A stretch of DNA of 64,000 nucleotides from Ampelomyces quisqualis (GCA_018398575.1 JAGTXZ010000009.1:744001-808000), one strand, 5' to 3'; shown: positions 42,868 to 54,941, counted from the stretch's first letter. Translations and numbers: made by a program. The notes: a model not told the origin generated them from the letters alone.

Positions 42868-45259
42868 TCACGTCTGGAGTATACTAGCCGCAATTTCAAT
42901 CGCCCTCGCCGTCCTACCGACCCACGCCTGCGCCAACGTCTGGTTCCTGTCAAACGTGATGCTTTCTGTGATTCCCGGGAACGTTACAGGCGCATAGCCC
43001 GTATCTCTGCCCGGCGCGAAAATCGTATGTTGGTAGAACTCGCGCGCGGGTAAGCCGCCCTGGCTCGTGAATCCACGGCTAAAGTCACGCGCCTTGTGGT
43101 TTTGCACAGTGAGTATTGCGGAATCGCCTGCTGAGACGGCGGCGGTGAGCAGAGATTCAAAGGATCGTGCGGCGGCAGAGAAGGTGGATATAGCGGCTGT
43201 CAGGGGACTGAGGTCGATGGTGTAGTCTGAAGAAGAAATGGTGGCGTTGAGGGCAGTTAGGTACTTTGTGAATTCGGGGACGTAGCCCGAGGGTTTCAGG
43301 GGGAGGACTTCGTCATTCACCATGTGGTATAGAAGGATGCTAAGGTATTGGCCCATGGCTTTGTGGGTGTGGAAGCCCGGGTCACCGAAGCGCTCCATCC
43401 ATGCGTACGAATCGTAGTTCGAATGATAAGGATACACGGGGTCATTTGGGCCTCCCCCCGATCCCATGTCGATTGAGGCGATGCCGCGGTGCAGGAATGC
43501 GGTGTAGTCGCTTCCGCTGCCTAGGACGCCAACCTCGCCACCTTCGTGAACCCAGACATCGTAGAGGGTGAGATTTGTGGCGCCGCGATAGGGGTAGATG
43601 ATCTTCTTCATCAGACTCGTGCTGACTTCGTGGAGGTCTGGAGTTGCTGAGATGTCTGGGATGGGGCCGGAGACAGCGACGTCGATGTTGAGGTAGGAAA
43701 CTGCTGCGTTCTTGAGCCAGGGGATGTACTCCTCCATCCATTCTGTACTGCCGACGAGACCATACTCTTCAGCGTCCCAGCTGCAAAGAACTATGGTACG
43801 CTTGGGCTTCCAACCGGTTGCTGAGAGCTTGCCGAAGGCCTTTGCCAATTCGATAAGCACGGCAGAGCCAGAGTTGGGGTCGGCAGCTCCTCCGATGATC
43901 CAGGCATCGCGATGATTACCCACAATCACAACTTCATCCTCGTTCGTGCCGTTGATGACACCAACAGCATTCCATATAGTGCCGTAGGTGTCGTTCATCA
44001 AGTTGCTCATGGACAGTGTCGCACCAGACCCGGCACCAGTAGAGTAAGTGACCCCGGGGATGGCGCCAACCCAACCGGTCCTGTTGACCTGTGTGCCATT
44101 GGTCCCGAATCCGTTGAGTGCCTGCAAGATGGGCTGGGCCTCAGCCCATGAGATGGGCAAAGAAGGAATCTGGGGTGTGATGTTGGTGCGGTCTGCTCGC
44201 TCAGAGTCGGGCTTGGAAACATAGCCTGGAGTTGTTGGGTCACCTGGATATGTCGAGAGGAACTGGACACTGCCACGCTGAACAGTAGATGGGTTTCTCG
44301 CGGGTCCAGCTGGGTAGGCAGCGACGCCCTTGGCTTCTGTCATGTTGCCGTCGTCACCAGGATCAGAGAAGATGACAGTACCAATCATTCCGTGGTCTTG
44401 GGCGTTCTTGACCTTGAGACCGCGGAATGGCCCGCCATACTTAGCAAGGGCAATCTTGCCCTCGAGCTCGACACCCAATGCCTCGAGTCGGTCAAAGTCA
44501 ACTTGCTGGCCTCTTCCAACGTAAACGTATTCTGCAGATGCGTTGCCGCTGAAGGAGTAGCCATGGAACGTGGGAATGCTGTCCGGGTAGCTGGTGGTGG
44601 GATCCTCTATGAGAACGTCTTCCTTCAAAGTCGGCCTGTACGTGCTTCCATTTGGATATGTCAGAAGCAGCGAATTAGCAACGGGATAATTGAGGAAAAC
44701 GACTGCGATGTATCAGCCCCAGAACTCGCAAATGAAAATGTGCGCGAAGATATCCGCGAGGTGATACAATAGTCAAACGAGGTGTATTCGCAGAATTTTC
44801 ACGTGTGACATGTTGAGTCATTACGTTGGTTAAGTGCATCAGCTATTGCTGTGTGGCTTTCAATCCATCTGGCTTGCCACAACTGTAGTCTCTATGCTGG
44901 GAAAGATGATAAACTTACAGTATTCATCAAGTCTCGATGTGAAGCCGAACTCAGCCCAGCGATCAGCAGTCCATTGGGCCATGGTCTCATTGAGACCGGC
45001 AATATGATTGCCATGAGCTGCAAAAATTAGCCGCATTTCTACCCACGTTATTCAACATACTGTAGTAGTAGGACCACTCGCTAATGGAAGTGTTGTCGAA
45101 CGAGTTGAGCAAGATTTGCTCATTGGGGTCTAAAACTGGTGGGAAAGTGGAATTCGAGCTCTGCCTCTTGACGTGTGCATGATTGTGATGCACAAACGCA
45201 CGCTCACGCTGACACGCCTCTGCGCCAATTGCGCCGAGAAAAAAGAGAAAAGTCCTCAT
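42868..45259 (-). CDS. Glutamate-carboxypeptidase-type M28 peptidase (Vps70/transferrin-receptor-like)
   Basis: Three exons, 45061-45259, 44919-45017 and 42868-44702, with introns of 43 and 216 nt; 710 aa. The N-terminus MRTFLFFLGAIGAEACQRER is a signal peptide, so the enzyme is secreted or vacuolar. A PA-type inserted domain is followed by the zinc peptidase: VVIVGNHRDAWIIGGAADPN with the first His and Asp ligands, VLCSWDAEEYGLVGSTEW with the catalytic Glu pair, and PYHSNYDSYAWMERFGDPGF with the last His. A dimerisation-like helical domain closes it (KAMGQYLSILLYHMVNDEVL). Several N-glycosylation sites are visible. The enzyme would remove C-terminal Glu-type residues from peptides. The 216-nt intron is the longest here; its length is a multiple of three, but it contains stops. 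Confidence 0.93.
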
Positions 45260-46263
45260 GTTGTCTCAATCTCACGATTCACCTAGCGATGGAGACGGAG
45301 GGCCAGAATAATCGGACGCACGGTACTTATTTATGTATGTACATTTCTGCCATGGTACAGCAATGGCGCCGTAGGATCGTTGGTACCGCCATCGGATTCC
45401 CTGCTTCTACTGGGCTGAATGCTGTACGTGAGCCTCGTTCTGGGCATCCAAGCAAGTTGCTAACGCGAGCAGGAAGGTGGTGTAGATAAAGGCGTGGGGC
45501 AGAGTACATGCCTACCCTTGGCGACAGACGATGACGCTGGCGTGCAGGCGGGGTAGGTACTTGTTGCGACGAGGCATTTCGGCGTCTTCGGTATTCGGCA
45601 AGTTCCGCGCCTATACGAAGATGGGAGCCTCATGGTCTCGTATCCGGCACGGAGCACGACGGCAGCGGAGTGACGATGGGGTTGTGATGGGCGATGGGCG
45701 ATGGGGCAGCCTACGCCTGCACTTTCAATGAAGAAGCTGGGTCGTCGCAATATGGACGTTTTGTTGACAAACATGGTGTTCATGGTGGTAGGTACGCAGT
45801 ACGGAGTGCGGAGTACGGAGTAGAGGGAACAAGATTGCAGCCGGGCTCGTGAAAACCAAGGCGCCATACCGCATTTGGCCTAGCTGAGGCGATACGCTGC
45901 GCTACAGGACCTCAACACCAAGCGGCAGGCAGCGCAGCAGTCACACTGCACAGATGGGCCAGCAAAGGAGGTACTCACATACCAACATTCACAGCAAACA
46001 GTGCAGCATTCATCCTGCACAGATGGGTCAGCAAAGGAGGTACTAACCTACTCACATTCACAGCAAACAGTGCAGCATTCACCCTGCATCAGATGGGTCA
46101 GCAAAGGAGGTACTAACCTACTCACATTCACAGCAAACAGCAAACAGCCAGCAGCAAGACAAATGCACAGCCACCGCGCTCCGTCTCGCTGAGACACCTT
46201 CCCTCTGCACCTTCGGATTCATGTCCCACCCGTCGCTCTTTCCTCCGGCAGCCCACCCACAAC
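45260..46263. other. Intergenic with minisatellite near right end
   Basis: Divergent promoter region of the M28 peptidase and the GAS2-domain gene. TACGGAGT is repeated around 45796-45822. A 69-bp tandem repeat ends about 120 bp before the downstream ATG. Confidence 0.6.
45951..46145. repeat. 69-70-bp tandem repeat, about 2.8 copies
   Basis: The phrase CAGATGGGTCAGCAAAGGAG (first copy with one C change) starts at 45951, 46020 and 46090. Each copy carries ACATTCACAGCAAACAG; the last copy ends with a duplicated CAGCAAA unit. Confidence 0.9.
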
Positions 46264-49200
46264 ATGGCGACGCTGTCTTCCCCTCTGCGGTTGGCGCCGC
46301 CCATGACGCCGCGTCGCGCCCCATCACCCATCATGTCGCCCGGAGGCAGACGAGGCCGGCTGCACACGTCGGAAGAAAACCGCCTCCGCGACCTGTCGCC
46401 CGACACCACTCTGCGCGCCTTCACGCAACGCCCCCTGCCGTTTGACACCACCTGCGACGACTACAGCATCTTCGCCTGCATCGACACACTCACTGCCGCC
46501 GAGCGCGACCTGGGTGCGCGTGTTGCCAAGGCCGCCCAGCGGCTCAAGAGCTGGTGCAGCGAGATCGAGCAGTGGGGGTGGTCCGGCAGCTTCGAGCCGC
46601 CGAGCCACGAATACCGCGAGCAGCGGCGCAAGAGCCTGGAGCTGCGGATTAGGGACTTCGTCGGCGATGCAGACTCGGCCAATGCCCTCGCGCCGCTGGA
46701 CTACTGGGGCTCGCTGCTGTCGGTCGAGGTGGAGGCGCATGAGGCGCGACTCGACGACATCGAAGAGGACATGCTGAAGCTGGACGTCGAGGAGCTGAAG
46801 GAGCACGTGCTGGACATGCACCCCAGTGGCAGGTCGCGCCCCTCGTCGGCTGGCTTCGAAGCCCCGCGCCAAAACTACACGCCCATCGACGACTTCTCCA
46901 TCCTCATCACGCAGACGCTCCTGTCCGCCCTACCGCACCATGCCCAGCTCAAAGACCGCCTCAGCACTTGGACCGCCCGCATATCCATCCTCCGCGAGGT
47001 TCCCCGCTACCTCGACCATCTCAGCACCGCGCAGAAGGCCATGCGCCTTGGATGGGACGCCATCGACCCGCCTGCAGACACCTCCGAAGAGGCTTTTGTG
47101 CAGTGGAAAGCCGCCGTAGATACCATCGCCGGCGTGCTTGGAGGCAAAGTCACTGAGTTAGGCAAGCAATTAGACAGGATGCTGGACACTCTGGAAGGAC
47201 GTGACGACTGCATACCAGACGCCTGGATCGATACATTTGAAGGCATCGAGACCGACCACGGTCGCTGGTCGCACGAGTCGAGGCGCAAAGTCATGGATTT
47301 TGAGCTTCGAAGAAGATGGGAACAAAAAAGCACCGTAGCACATCAGCCGCCTAGACAACGGCCAGAAGCGCACGCCAGTACTGTTTCTGCAGCACAGTCC
47401 GAAGCGGCATCTTCCAGCTCGAATGTTGCCAACAGCTCTGCGAATGTCGACATTGGAGATCAGCCAACAAGGACCGACGCTGTTGCACAGATGCTGGCTA
47501 GCGGTGCAGAGTTTGCAAAGTCGACTCCCATCGGGCTCGTCTTCGGGCCAAAAGCGGAAGATAAATCGTCTATTACACTCAATGGGGGCGCCGTCACAGC
47601 AGCAGTCAACTCAGATGCGACGAACAACTACAAGCCCAACATAGTAAGCCCAGCCAGGTTCGGCCAAAATGCTACTTTAGAGGCGGATATCCAGCGTCTG
47701 GGACCTTGCTATAACGAGCCTTCTACAAGCGCCAACGTGCCTGATGCGAGCACTCCTCGTACTCCCCGTGTCCTTGAATTCTCTACAGAACCTGCGTCCA
47801 ACAACTCCACACCAAGCAAGAAGCCTTGGTTCATGACAGACAAGGTCGTGTCGCCCGCCACCTCCACTGAGGTCACAGCACCTTCCGGCAATGACGGACC
47901 CGTTGAGGACAGACTTGTAGATGGGCAACCAGCCATTGCCTCGACTGATGCAGCTCGTAAGCTTTCGCCCCTGATCGTGGGCCCAGTTGCAGACCTCATC
48001 TTACATAAACCAAATCCGGAGCTTCAATCACCAGTCGAAGACGAAGAGTCGGAGTTCGAAGAAGGCGACACCGTAATACATAACGATATGGAGGACAGTC
48101 CGGAAGCAGCCATACCTGTGCAAGCTTTGTCTGAACCTGTTGTTGAGGAAGCACCTCCAGCTGTGCGTTTTCGACACCGCCTCAGCAACCTTTCTGAGGA
48201 CCCTGTCATTAAGACCAATGACGACCAGATCCATGCGCTACCGGAGCCTCCACAGACACCACGGTCACGACGGGATAGTGAGGGCTCTCTGTCCTCTACC
48301 AGGTCCCTCGAATCGAGTCCGCCTAGTTACATGGAGGACTCGCCTTCGGTGCGCAATACTACCAACCGCTCGCTCAGAGCACCGCGCCCAGAACTGAATG
48401 CGGCCATGGCAAAGCGACGCCTAGGAAAGACAATCACTGACGACAGCATTTCTAGTGCTCCATGGCCTCCCACACAGTTCAGTCAGAAGAACAGTGCAGA
48501 AGACCTCGAGCGCAAGATTTCGGACATTTTAACGACAATTCCTGCACACATTCGCTTGACCTCCGGGCCTGGCGCAGACGCCCCAGATATCAAGCCTGCC
48601 CGAGGTCTTGCAACCAAAGGCAGTCGGACTTATCTCCGAGCTGCTCGCTCAGTGAGCGGGCTGAAATCACCGGAGCTCACCCTGTCGCCTGCGAAGAATG
48701 ACTTTGACAGCGTGGCTTCGGGTCGCAAGTCGGCCGCAGCTTCCAGAGTGGACAACGACATCAAGCTCTATCATCTAACTCAACCAGGTAAAGAGCAGCC
48801 AGTCAAGTTATTCATCCGCCGCGTTGGCGAGAACGGTGAGCGTGTCATGGTCCGTGTTGGGGGTGGTTGGGCCGATTTGGGCGAGTATCTTCGCCAGTAC
48901 GCTGAGCATCATGGCCGTCGCACAGCAAGTGATGGCAAATTCGAGGTTCTAGGTCTGGAAGTCAACAAGTCAGACGCCATGAATTCGCCCAAAAGGCCTG
49001 AGAGCGCAATGAGCAAGCATGATAGACGAGTCAGCAGTGGTCGACCGACCGCAAGCCCTTTGACAACGCCCACCAAGACCATGGTACCTGGCTTGTCAAA
49101 TGATGACGCCGTACCACCCATGCCAAACTTTGCAGGAACGCCCGGCATCAGCGAAGAAGCAACTATTCCATCCACAAACTCCTCCCAGCGGTCCTGGACA

Positions 49201-49488
49201 GGCAACGAAGTCGGCCTTGCTGGCCCCAAGGCAAGGAAGCTGGACCTTAGTGGGGAAAAGCTCGAATGGGTCGAAGGCATGATGAAACAAGCACGCACAG
49301 TCTCAGGCAGCGTCATGACTGCAAACCAAAATAACACTCCACGCGCAGGGGAAGAACGCGTAGACAGCCGGAGCGAGAGTCGCTCTGATAGTCGAGCGTG
49401 TGGGAAGAAGCCTGAATTCGGTGATTTAGGCAAGATTGGCGGCACGAAGCGCATCTTCCTGAGGGGTGGGAAACCAGTCTTTGACTGA
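46264..49488 (+). CDS. GAS2/GAR-domain cytoskeletal protein (KAR9-like)
   Basis: A single exon of 1074 aa. The N-terminal 330 residues are helical (CIDTLTAAERDLGARVAKAA, YWGSLLSVEVEAHEARLDDI, LSTAQKAMRLGWDAIDPPAD) and resemble the cortical/spindle-orientation domain of fungal Kar9-type proteins. The middle 450 residues are Ser/Pro-rich and disordered. A GAS2-related microtubule-binding domain lies near residues 830-900: DNDIKLYHLTQPGKEQPVKL, GERVMVRVGGGWADLGEYLR. The tail is Ser/Arg-rich. Such proteins link microtubule ends to actin or the cell cortex during nuclear movement. The GAS2 call is firm; the KAR9 link is by general layout and is weaker. Confidence 0.82.
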   Translation: MATLSSPLRLAPPMTPRRAPSPIMSPGGRRGRLHTSEENRLRDLSPDTTLRAFTQRPLPFDTTCDDYSIFACIDTLTAAERDLGARVAKAAQRLKSWCSEIEQWGWSGSFEPPSHEYREQRRKSLELRIRDFVGDADSANALAPLDYWGSLLSVEVEAHEARLDDIEEDMLKLDVEELKEHVLDMHPSGRSRPSSAGFEAPRQNYTPIDDFSILITQTLLSALPHHAQLKDRLSTWTARISILREVPRYLDHLSTAQKAMRLGWDAIDPPADTSEEAFVQWKAAVDTIAGVLGGKVTELGKQLDRMLDTLEGRDDCIPDAWIDTFEGIETDHGRWSHESRRKVMDFELRRRWEQKSTVAHQPPRQRPEAHASTVSAAQSEAASSSSNVANSSANVDIGDQPTRTDAVAQMLASGAEFAKSTPIGLVFGPKAEDKSSITLNGGAVTAAVNSDATNNYKPNIVSPARFGQNATLEADIQRLGPCYNEPSTSANVPDASTPRTPRVLEFSTEPASNNSTPSKKPWFMTDKVVSPATSTEVTAPSGNDGPVEDRLVDGQPAIASTDAARKLSPLIVGPVADLILHKPNPELQSPVEDEESEFEEGDTVIHNDMEDSPEAAIPVQALSEPVVEEAPPAVRFRHRLSNLSEDPVIKTNDDQIHALPEPPQTPRSRRDSEGSLSSTRSLESSPPSYMEDSPSVRNTTNRSLRAPRPELNAAMAKRRLGKTITDDSISSAPWPPTQFSQKNSAEDLERKISDILTTIPAHIRLTSGPGADAPDIKPARGLATKGSRTYLRAARSVSGLKSPELTLSPAKNDFDSVASGRKSAAASRVDNDIKLYHLTQPGKEQPVKLFIRRVGENGERVMVRVGGGWADLGEYLRQYAEHHGRRTASDGKFEVLGLEVNKSDAMNSPKRPESAMSKHDRRVSSGRPTASPLTTPTKTMVPGLSNDDAVPPMPNFAGTPGISEEATIPSTNSSQRSWTGNEVGLAGPKARKLDLSGEKLEWVEGMMKQARTVSGSVMTANQNNTPRAGEERVDSRSESRSDSRACGKKPEFGDLGKIGGTKRIFLRGGKPVFD

Positions 49489-49945
49489 AGACGTTTCTTT
49501 GTGTTGTGCATAAAAGTTTCGAGCATTGAGCTCATTGTATTAATACCCTGGGCATATATTGTACCGTTTCATTTGTCGACGCTTCATTGGAAGGCCTGAA
49601 AAGGGCATAGGGACTTTGTGTAGGCGGGTTTGGACTAAACATTGAAGGAGTTTAGTGATAGCACACGTTACTCACGTGTACATCTTGTCGAACTGAAATA
49701 TGTGTTTCGACGCACTGGAACTCAAGTGATAATTTTACTTCGCTCACTAGTCGCTTGTACATTGTCGTCGACACGGAAATCGATCCGTGCATACACCAGC
49801 CCGAAATGCACTTCAACATACTCCAGAGCGAACACCTGGCAGTCACGTGAAAGAAGTGGTGTGGATACATGTACGGATACACGGATACTCGACATAAACC
49901 CCGGATCACACACCATCAACTGACTCCAATCCATGCCGACATCTC
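49489..49945. other. Intergenic between two convergent genes
   Basis: 3' flanks of the GAS2-domain and butanediol-type dehydrogenase genes; no supported gene. Confidence 0.5.
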
Positions 49946-51123
49946 TTACTTCCCCCCACCTACCTCGACCAAAATCTTAACCTGATTATCCTTATCATGA
50001 ATCAAGCTCTTGAACCCCTTCTCCTCGACCTCGGCCAACCCAATCCGCCGCGTAATCATGTCCGCAGGCCGCAAGCTCCCGTCCGCCAGCGCATCCAGGA
50101 CCTCCTGGAAATCGCCGACCGCATACGTCGCTACGCCCATGTACGTGCGCTCCTTGAAGTTGAAGTCGTTGGTGTTGATGGTGCACGGACGCTCCCAGAT
50201 GGCGATGTTGACGATTGTTCCGCGGGCGCGGGTAGCGTGCACGGCTTGGTTGAGGGCGGGCTGGACGCCGGCGCAGTCGAAGACGATGTGTGCGCCTTTA
50301 CCGGCCGTGAGGGCGCGGGTGCGTTGGACCAGGTCTGTGGATGTCGGGTCGATGATGTGGTGCGCGCCGAAGTTGTGGGCAAAGGCTTGGCGCGTCGGGC
50401 TTACTTCGGACACGAGGATGTTGTCGCAGCCTTTGGCTTTGAGCGCGAGGATGGTCGAGATGCCGATTGGGCCGCCGCCGAGGACTAGACAGCTTGCGCC
50501 GGGCTCGAAGGGCGAGAGCTTCACGGCGTGCCAGCCTACGGCGAGGGGCTCGACTAGGGCGCCGATTTCGAGCGGCACGTTGGGAGGGAGGTGGTATAGG
50601 GCGCTTTGCGGGACGACGATGTGGTCTGCTAGACCGCCGCCCCAGCCGGAGAGGCCGATGAAGCCATTTTGCCAGCAGCAGTTTTGGAGGCCTTCTTCGC
50701 AGGCGCTGCACGTGTCGTCGTAGATGATGGGTTGAATGACAACGCGGTGGCCGGGGTTGTACTTCGTTACACCTGGGCCGACTTCTTCGACGGTGCCGCT
50801 GAATTCGTGGCCGAATGTCAAAGGGATTGTTTCACCGGTGATAGGATGAGGTGTAGTTGGGCAGAGGTTTGCACCTCCGAGGTATTCATGCAGATCTGGT
50901 GGGTTAGTATGGTACTCTTCTTGTGCTTAGGTATCCATGTGATGGAGGCAAACACACCAGTTCCACAGATTCCAACCCACGCAGGCTTGACTTTAACCTG
51001 CCCTGCTTTTACTTGCGGGATGGGTATTTTCTCATATCGAAGGTCGCCTTTGCCATGAAAGCGCAGCGCGTTCATTGTTCCCTTGCCGTCTGGAGGCGGC
51101 TGAAAGGTTTCTGGTGATGCCAT
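49946..51123 (-). CDS. Zinc alcohol dehydrogenase, (R,R)-butanediol dehydrogenase type
   Basis: Two exons, 50958-51123 and 49946-50895 (62-nt intron, donor GTGTGT); 371 aa, starting MASPETFQPPPDGKG. The open frame reaches further upstream but without an ATG. Catalytic zinc residues are in VGICGTDLHEYLGG (made by the splice) and TFGHEFSGTVEEVGPG; the structural-zinc loop is CSACEEGLQNCC. The NAD-binding motif is CLVLGGGPIGISTILALKAK, and ending QVKILVEVGGGK fits the family. Related enzymes (Bdh1, sorbitol/threonine-type) interconvert 2,3-butanediol and acetoin or oxidise polyols. It shares no operon-like context; the next gene starts more than 1.3 kb away. Confidence 0.93.
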
Positions 51124-52429
51124 GGTGAGCGAGGGATATGCTGCGATTCGGATAGTGCTGACAATCAGACAGTAACACGCAACGATGCAGGCGGGAGTTG
51201 TAAAGGCACTACACTTCACGATACGAAACGCAAGTCGAAGATGAGCTTCCTGAAGCTTTTGAGATACGCCAGTGAGGGGCGTCTGTTCCCTCTAAACAAG
51301 GCAGTACCGCCAGTCAAGCAGCCGGATCAGTCTACGGCTATCGTCAAGCCACCTCTTTCTCCGTGCTCCATGTGGCCTTGCGATTTGAGGGCATCAGAGA
51401 CGCGAAGCAAGTCGCGTGTGTTCGGGATACCGAATGCGGCAGCTCCAGGAAAACCACCCCGCATTGTTCAACGCGGGGGCGGGGTATCAGAAAGAGATGT
51501 CTGAACGGCTTCTTTTCCAATCTTAGTCTCCCGAAGCCGCTTGGAGAAGCATGAGACAGTCTGTATCTGTCGAGTGACCAGCATCTGGCAGATGCCCAAA
51601 TTGTAGCGGCAACTGTGGGTTCCGTTCGGCGCCGTGTTCAGACACCAATGTACGAACCACGCGACGGTCTACTTGACTACGCGACGGTCCATCTGAAAAG
51701 AAACAACATGGTTATGAAGGGCAATGCCGACCGCCAGGCTTTGGTAAGGGTGACGAAGCAGTTTTATCGGGTTGATCTATGACGTCGGCAGCCCTTTACT
51801 GCATCGAGCTTAGCCTAAGCGACCTGGCACGATCTCGCTGGACACCACCCGACCGGCACGACACTCGGAGGCCCTCGAGTCGAGGCCTTCACCTCGCGGC
51901 AATGTCTCGGAAGTTTTTACACATGCGATCGCTACTGGAGGGAAACCTTGGCAAACTGCGAGCTGGTACCTGAGCCTCGCGCTTTGTGACGAAACTGCTT
52001 CAGATCTCCACAACAGACTTCAAGCAGCCTGACAAATATTCTCGCCGCCTCAACAACACATGGCGTCAATATGTTCAGCAATATGCCGGAGCAGCCGGTA
52101 TCGTTGATGCTACACAGTCTCTTCACGTCGTTGACGCGTAGGTGACGATGCGTAAAAGGTCCCATGCGGCTAACAACGCCTCTACCCAATCAGGAAGAAC
52201 AGTCGGGCATTGACGGCGGGGACAATATATTTTTTGGTCGTGTCGGCCATTTGACATGACCTCACCGGTGGATAGCGACGAGCCAATTTTCTGGAGCGCG
52301 ATACGGAAACAGCCTTCAAAACGTGGAGCTGCCCCTCGCTTTATGCCCCTCCATTTACACGTCGCAACCTTTTTCTACGACACCTCAAAACCTCCAAAAA
52401 ACTAAGAGAGGTTTATTAAGTCATTCACA
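51124..52429. other. Intergenic, 1.3 kb
   Basis: Divergent promoter region of two alcohol dehydrogenase genes. Frames at 51241-51504 (plus) and 51932-52189 (minus) are unsupported. A GC-rich near-palindromic stretch lies at 51461-51485. Confidence 0.5.
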
Positions 52430-53618
52430 ATGGGTTACCCAGACACCACCGACGCGTTCGCCATTACCGACACCAAGAACTGGTCGACTTTCACTCGCAA
52501 ACAGGTGAGACAAATCATGCGCCTCTACGCAACCAGAATTGACAAGATTGCAGCTTCCTCTCAAGAAGTTCGAGGAACACGATGTCGACATTGCCATTGA
52601 TGCTTGCGGTGTTTGCGCGTCCGACGTCCACACCATCACCGGAGGATGGGGAGAGGATATCCCTCTACCTCTGTGTGTAGGACACGAGGTCATTGGAAAG
52701 GTCGTCAAGGTCGGCTCCAAGGTCACCAAGGTCAAGGTCGGAGATCGCGCTGGTGTTGGTGCCCAGATCGGTGCCGACTTGACCTGCGACAACTGCAAGG
52801 CCGATCAAGAGAACTACTGCCCCAACCAGGTTGACACGTACGGTGCCAAGCACCCCGATGGTACCGTCTCACAGGGCGGATACTCCAGCCACATGCGCGC
52901 ACACGAGTACTTCACCTTCAAGATCCCAGACGCACTCGAGACTTCATTGGCGGCACCTATGCTCTGCGCCGGTCTGACCACATACTCACCTCTTAAGAGA
53001 TTGGGTGCTGGCCCCGGCAAGAAGGTAGCCATTGTTGGACTGTAAGTCTAGACATGTCGTATAAACATGGCCCCGCTAACAGTGGGCAGTGGAGGTCTTG
53101 GTCACTTCGGTGTACTTTGGTCTGTAGCTATGGGAGCTGAAACTTATGTGCTCTCACACACACCAAACAAGAAGGAGGACGCACTCGAGATGGGTGCAAA
53201 GGACTTCTTTGTCACAAGCGAGAAGGGCTGGAACGAGAAGCTTAAGTTCAAGTTCGACTTCATCATCAACACCGCCGATGCCACCGACAAGTTCGACTTG
53301 ACCGAGTACTTCTCGACCTTGAAGATCAACGGCACATTCCACATGGTTGGATTCCCAGACAACCCGCTCCCTGGCTTTAACGCTCAGATATTTGCATCCA
53401 ACGGTAATTACATGGGCGCATCGCACATTGGCAACCGACCCGAGATGGAGGAGATGCTCGAGCTCGCAGCCAAGCAGAACATCAAGAGCTGGGTGCAGAC
53501 CATCAAGCTCAGCGAAACGGGGTGCAAGGAAGCCGTTGAGCGTGTCTACAAGAACGACAACGTCCGCTACAGGTTGACTCTGGTCAATTTCGATGATGTC
53601 TTCGGAAAGAGGGCATAG
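52430..53618 (+). CDS. NADP-dependent alcohol dehydrogenase, Adh6/Adh7 (cinnamyl) type
   Basis: Three exons, 52430-52504, 52554-53041 and 53090-53618, with 49- and 48-nt introns; 363 aa. The first exon (GYPDTTDAFAITDTKNWSTF) ends in RKQ and joins LPLKKFEEHDVDIAI. Catalytic zinc residues are in DACGVCASDVHTITGGW and VGHEVIGKVVKVGSKV; a four-cysteine structural-zinc loop lies in TCDNCKADQENYCPNQVDTY. The cofactor-binding GLGGLGH is assembled across the second intron (VGL|GGLGHFGV), which confirms the splice. Enzymes of this type reduce medium-chain and aromatic aldehydes such as cinnamaldehyde and furfural with NADPH. The C-terminus is complete (VNFDDVFGKRA). Confidence 0.95.
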
Positions 53619-53866
53619 GAATGATGTCTTGAATGCTCTATGACCTTGTAATAAATAGTCAATCAAATGATACGTTCTGAACAAACCTTGGGTTTTCATG
53701 CTGTCATTGTCTACCCCACTGCGCACGAGCCCTAGTTCGTCGCGTCGCGCATGCCCCGCCAAAATGCTACGCGTTCACATACACGTACCTGAACTTCCCA
53801 ACACACCACAACGCTCACCTCTCGCCCAACGACCCTCGCACCACGACAACTCCCTGCGTCTTCTCA

Positions 53867-54316
53867 ATGCCAAGCATCCCGCTCCACCCACGCCCCCTTT
53901 CCTCCACCCCACCTGCCGAAAACCCCCTCCCCCACCTCCTCCACACGCCCTCCGGCCTCGCCATCCTCGAACTCCAAGGCACATTTCACTTCCCTGCGCC
54001 CACTGACCCGCTTGGAAGCACACAGCTCGGAAAACTCGTGTTCCCTCTGTACAACCCCGCGCTCAACGATCCGGCGGATACGAAGTGGATGAAGCGCGTG
54101 TATTTGTACGTGGGCAAGGGGCAGCGCATGACGGGGGAGTGTCGAAAGTTGGAGAAGCCGTTGGGTGTGGTGAGGATGGTGAAGAGGGATGGGCAGGGGG
54201 ATGTGAGTATGGAGGATGGGGAAGGGGAGGAAATGGAGATTGTGGAGGTGGTGAAGTGGAAGATTGTGTTTTCGAGTAGGCCGGAGCCGGTTGGGGGTGG
54301 GGAGGAGGGGGGTTGA
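53867..54316 (+). CDS. CTF8: Chromosome transmission fidelity protein Ctf8
   Basis: A single exon of 149 aa. Ctf8 is a small subunit of the Ctf18-Dcc1-Ctf8 clamp loader that acts on PCNA in replication and sister-chromatid cohesion. The conserved order is visible: GLAILELQGTFHFPA near residue 30, GKLVFPLYNPALND, WMKRVYLYVGKGQRMTG, EKPLGVVRM, then a short acidic insert and EIVEVVKWKIVFSSRPEPV near the end. Length is normal for the fungal family. The 3' half is unusually G-rich. The preceding 250 bp are C/A-rich, as a leader. Start at 53867 gives the expected N-terminus. Confidence 0.92.
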   Translation: MPSIPLHPRPLSSTPPAENPLPHLLHTPSGLAILELQGTFHFPAPTDPLGSTQLGKLVFPLYNPALNDPADTKWMKRVYLYVGKGQRMTGECRKLEKPLGVVRMVKRDGQGDVSMEDGEGEEMEIVEVVKWKIVFSSRPEPVGGGEEGG

Positions 54317-54941
54317 GGATCATGAGCGAGGGTCATGGGTACGCACGGTGGAGCGTGGAGAGCTGTTTGATCATGGCTGGTTGTTGGGATCCTTGAGACC
54401 TGCACGTTCGGCGCATGCGAAACGAGCAACTATTTGGTACGATGAACGTACTCGGGACGTATACGCAGTCGCAAGCCCAAGCTAAGACAACGGGAAATGA
54501 AACTCACCTGATGGACAAGATCTAGGCCTCGAAATGCGCTTGCGCCCAAGCCTCGAAGTCCTGCCCGGGTTGCAAGCTCGGCTGCAACTCCTCCGCATAT
54601 TGCGCGGCTAGAAATAGGAACGACGCAGGACGTGAGCCTGAGTCTATTGGTTTGAAGATTCTTCTCGCAATCAATTTACTTTGCCCTTCTCGACCCCCCC
54701 TTCTCGACCCCAGATCTGGGTATGGTTTAGTTCGCTTGCGCATCCTGGACACTTTATCCAATTTACACGGTCGTCACGGTCCGAGTCTATATACACTGTA
54801 AACTTTGAAAACAATAGCACCACGTGGGACGGAACTGGGAGTTGAGGATTGTTCAAATATGGGTCCATCGGCTCATGATGCAAAGCGCGGAAAGTGCAAT
54901 CCATCTTTACATACTGCAAGCCTACGATAAACAAAGTCAGA
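54317..54941. other. Intergenic, nothing recognised
   Basis: Frames on the minus strand (54522-54934) lack motifs. No supported gene. Confidence 0.5.

Noticed and set aside
50010..50723. 237-codon plus-strand frame over the butanediol-type dehydrogenase
   Set aside because: Antisense shadow; the minus-strand gene has all zinc-ligand and Rossmann motifs.
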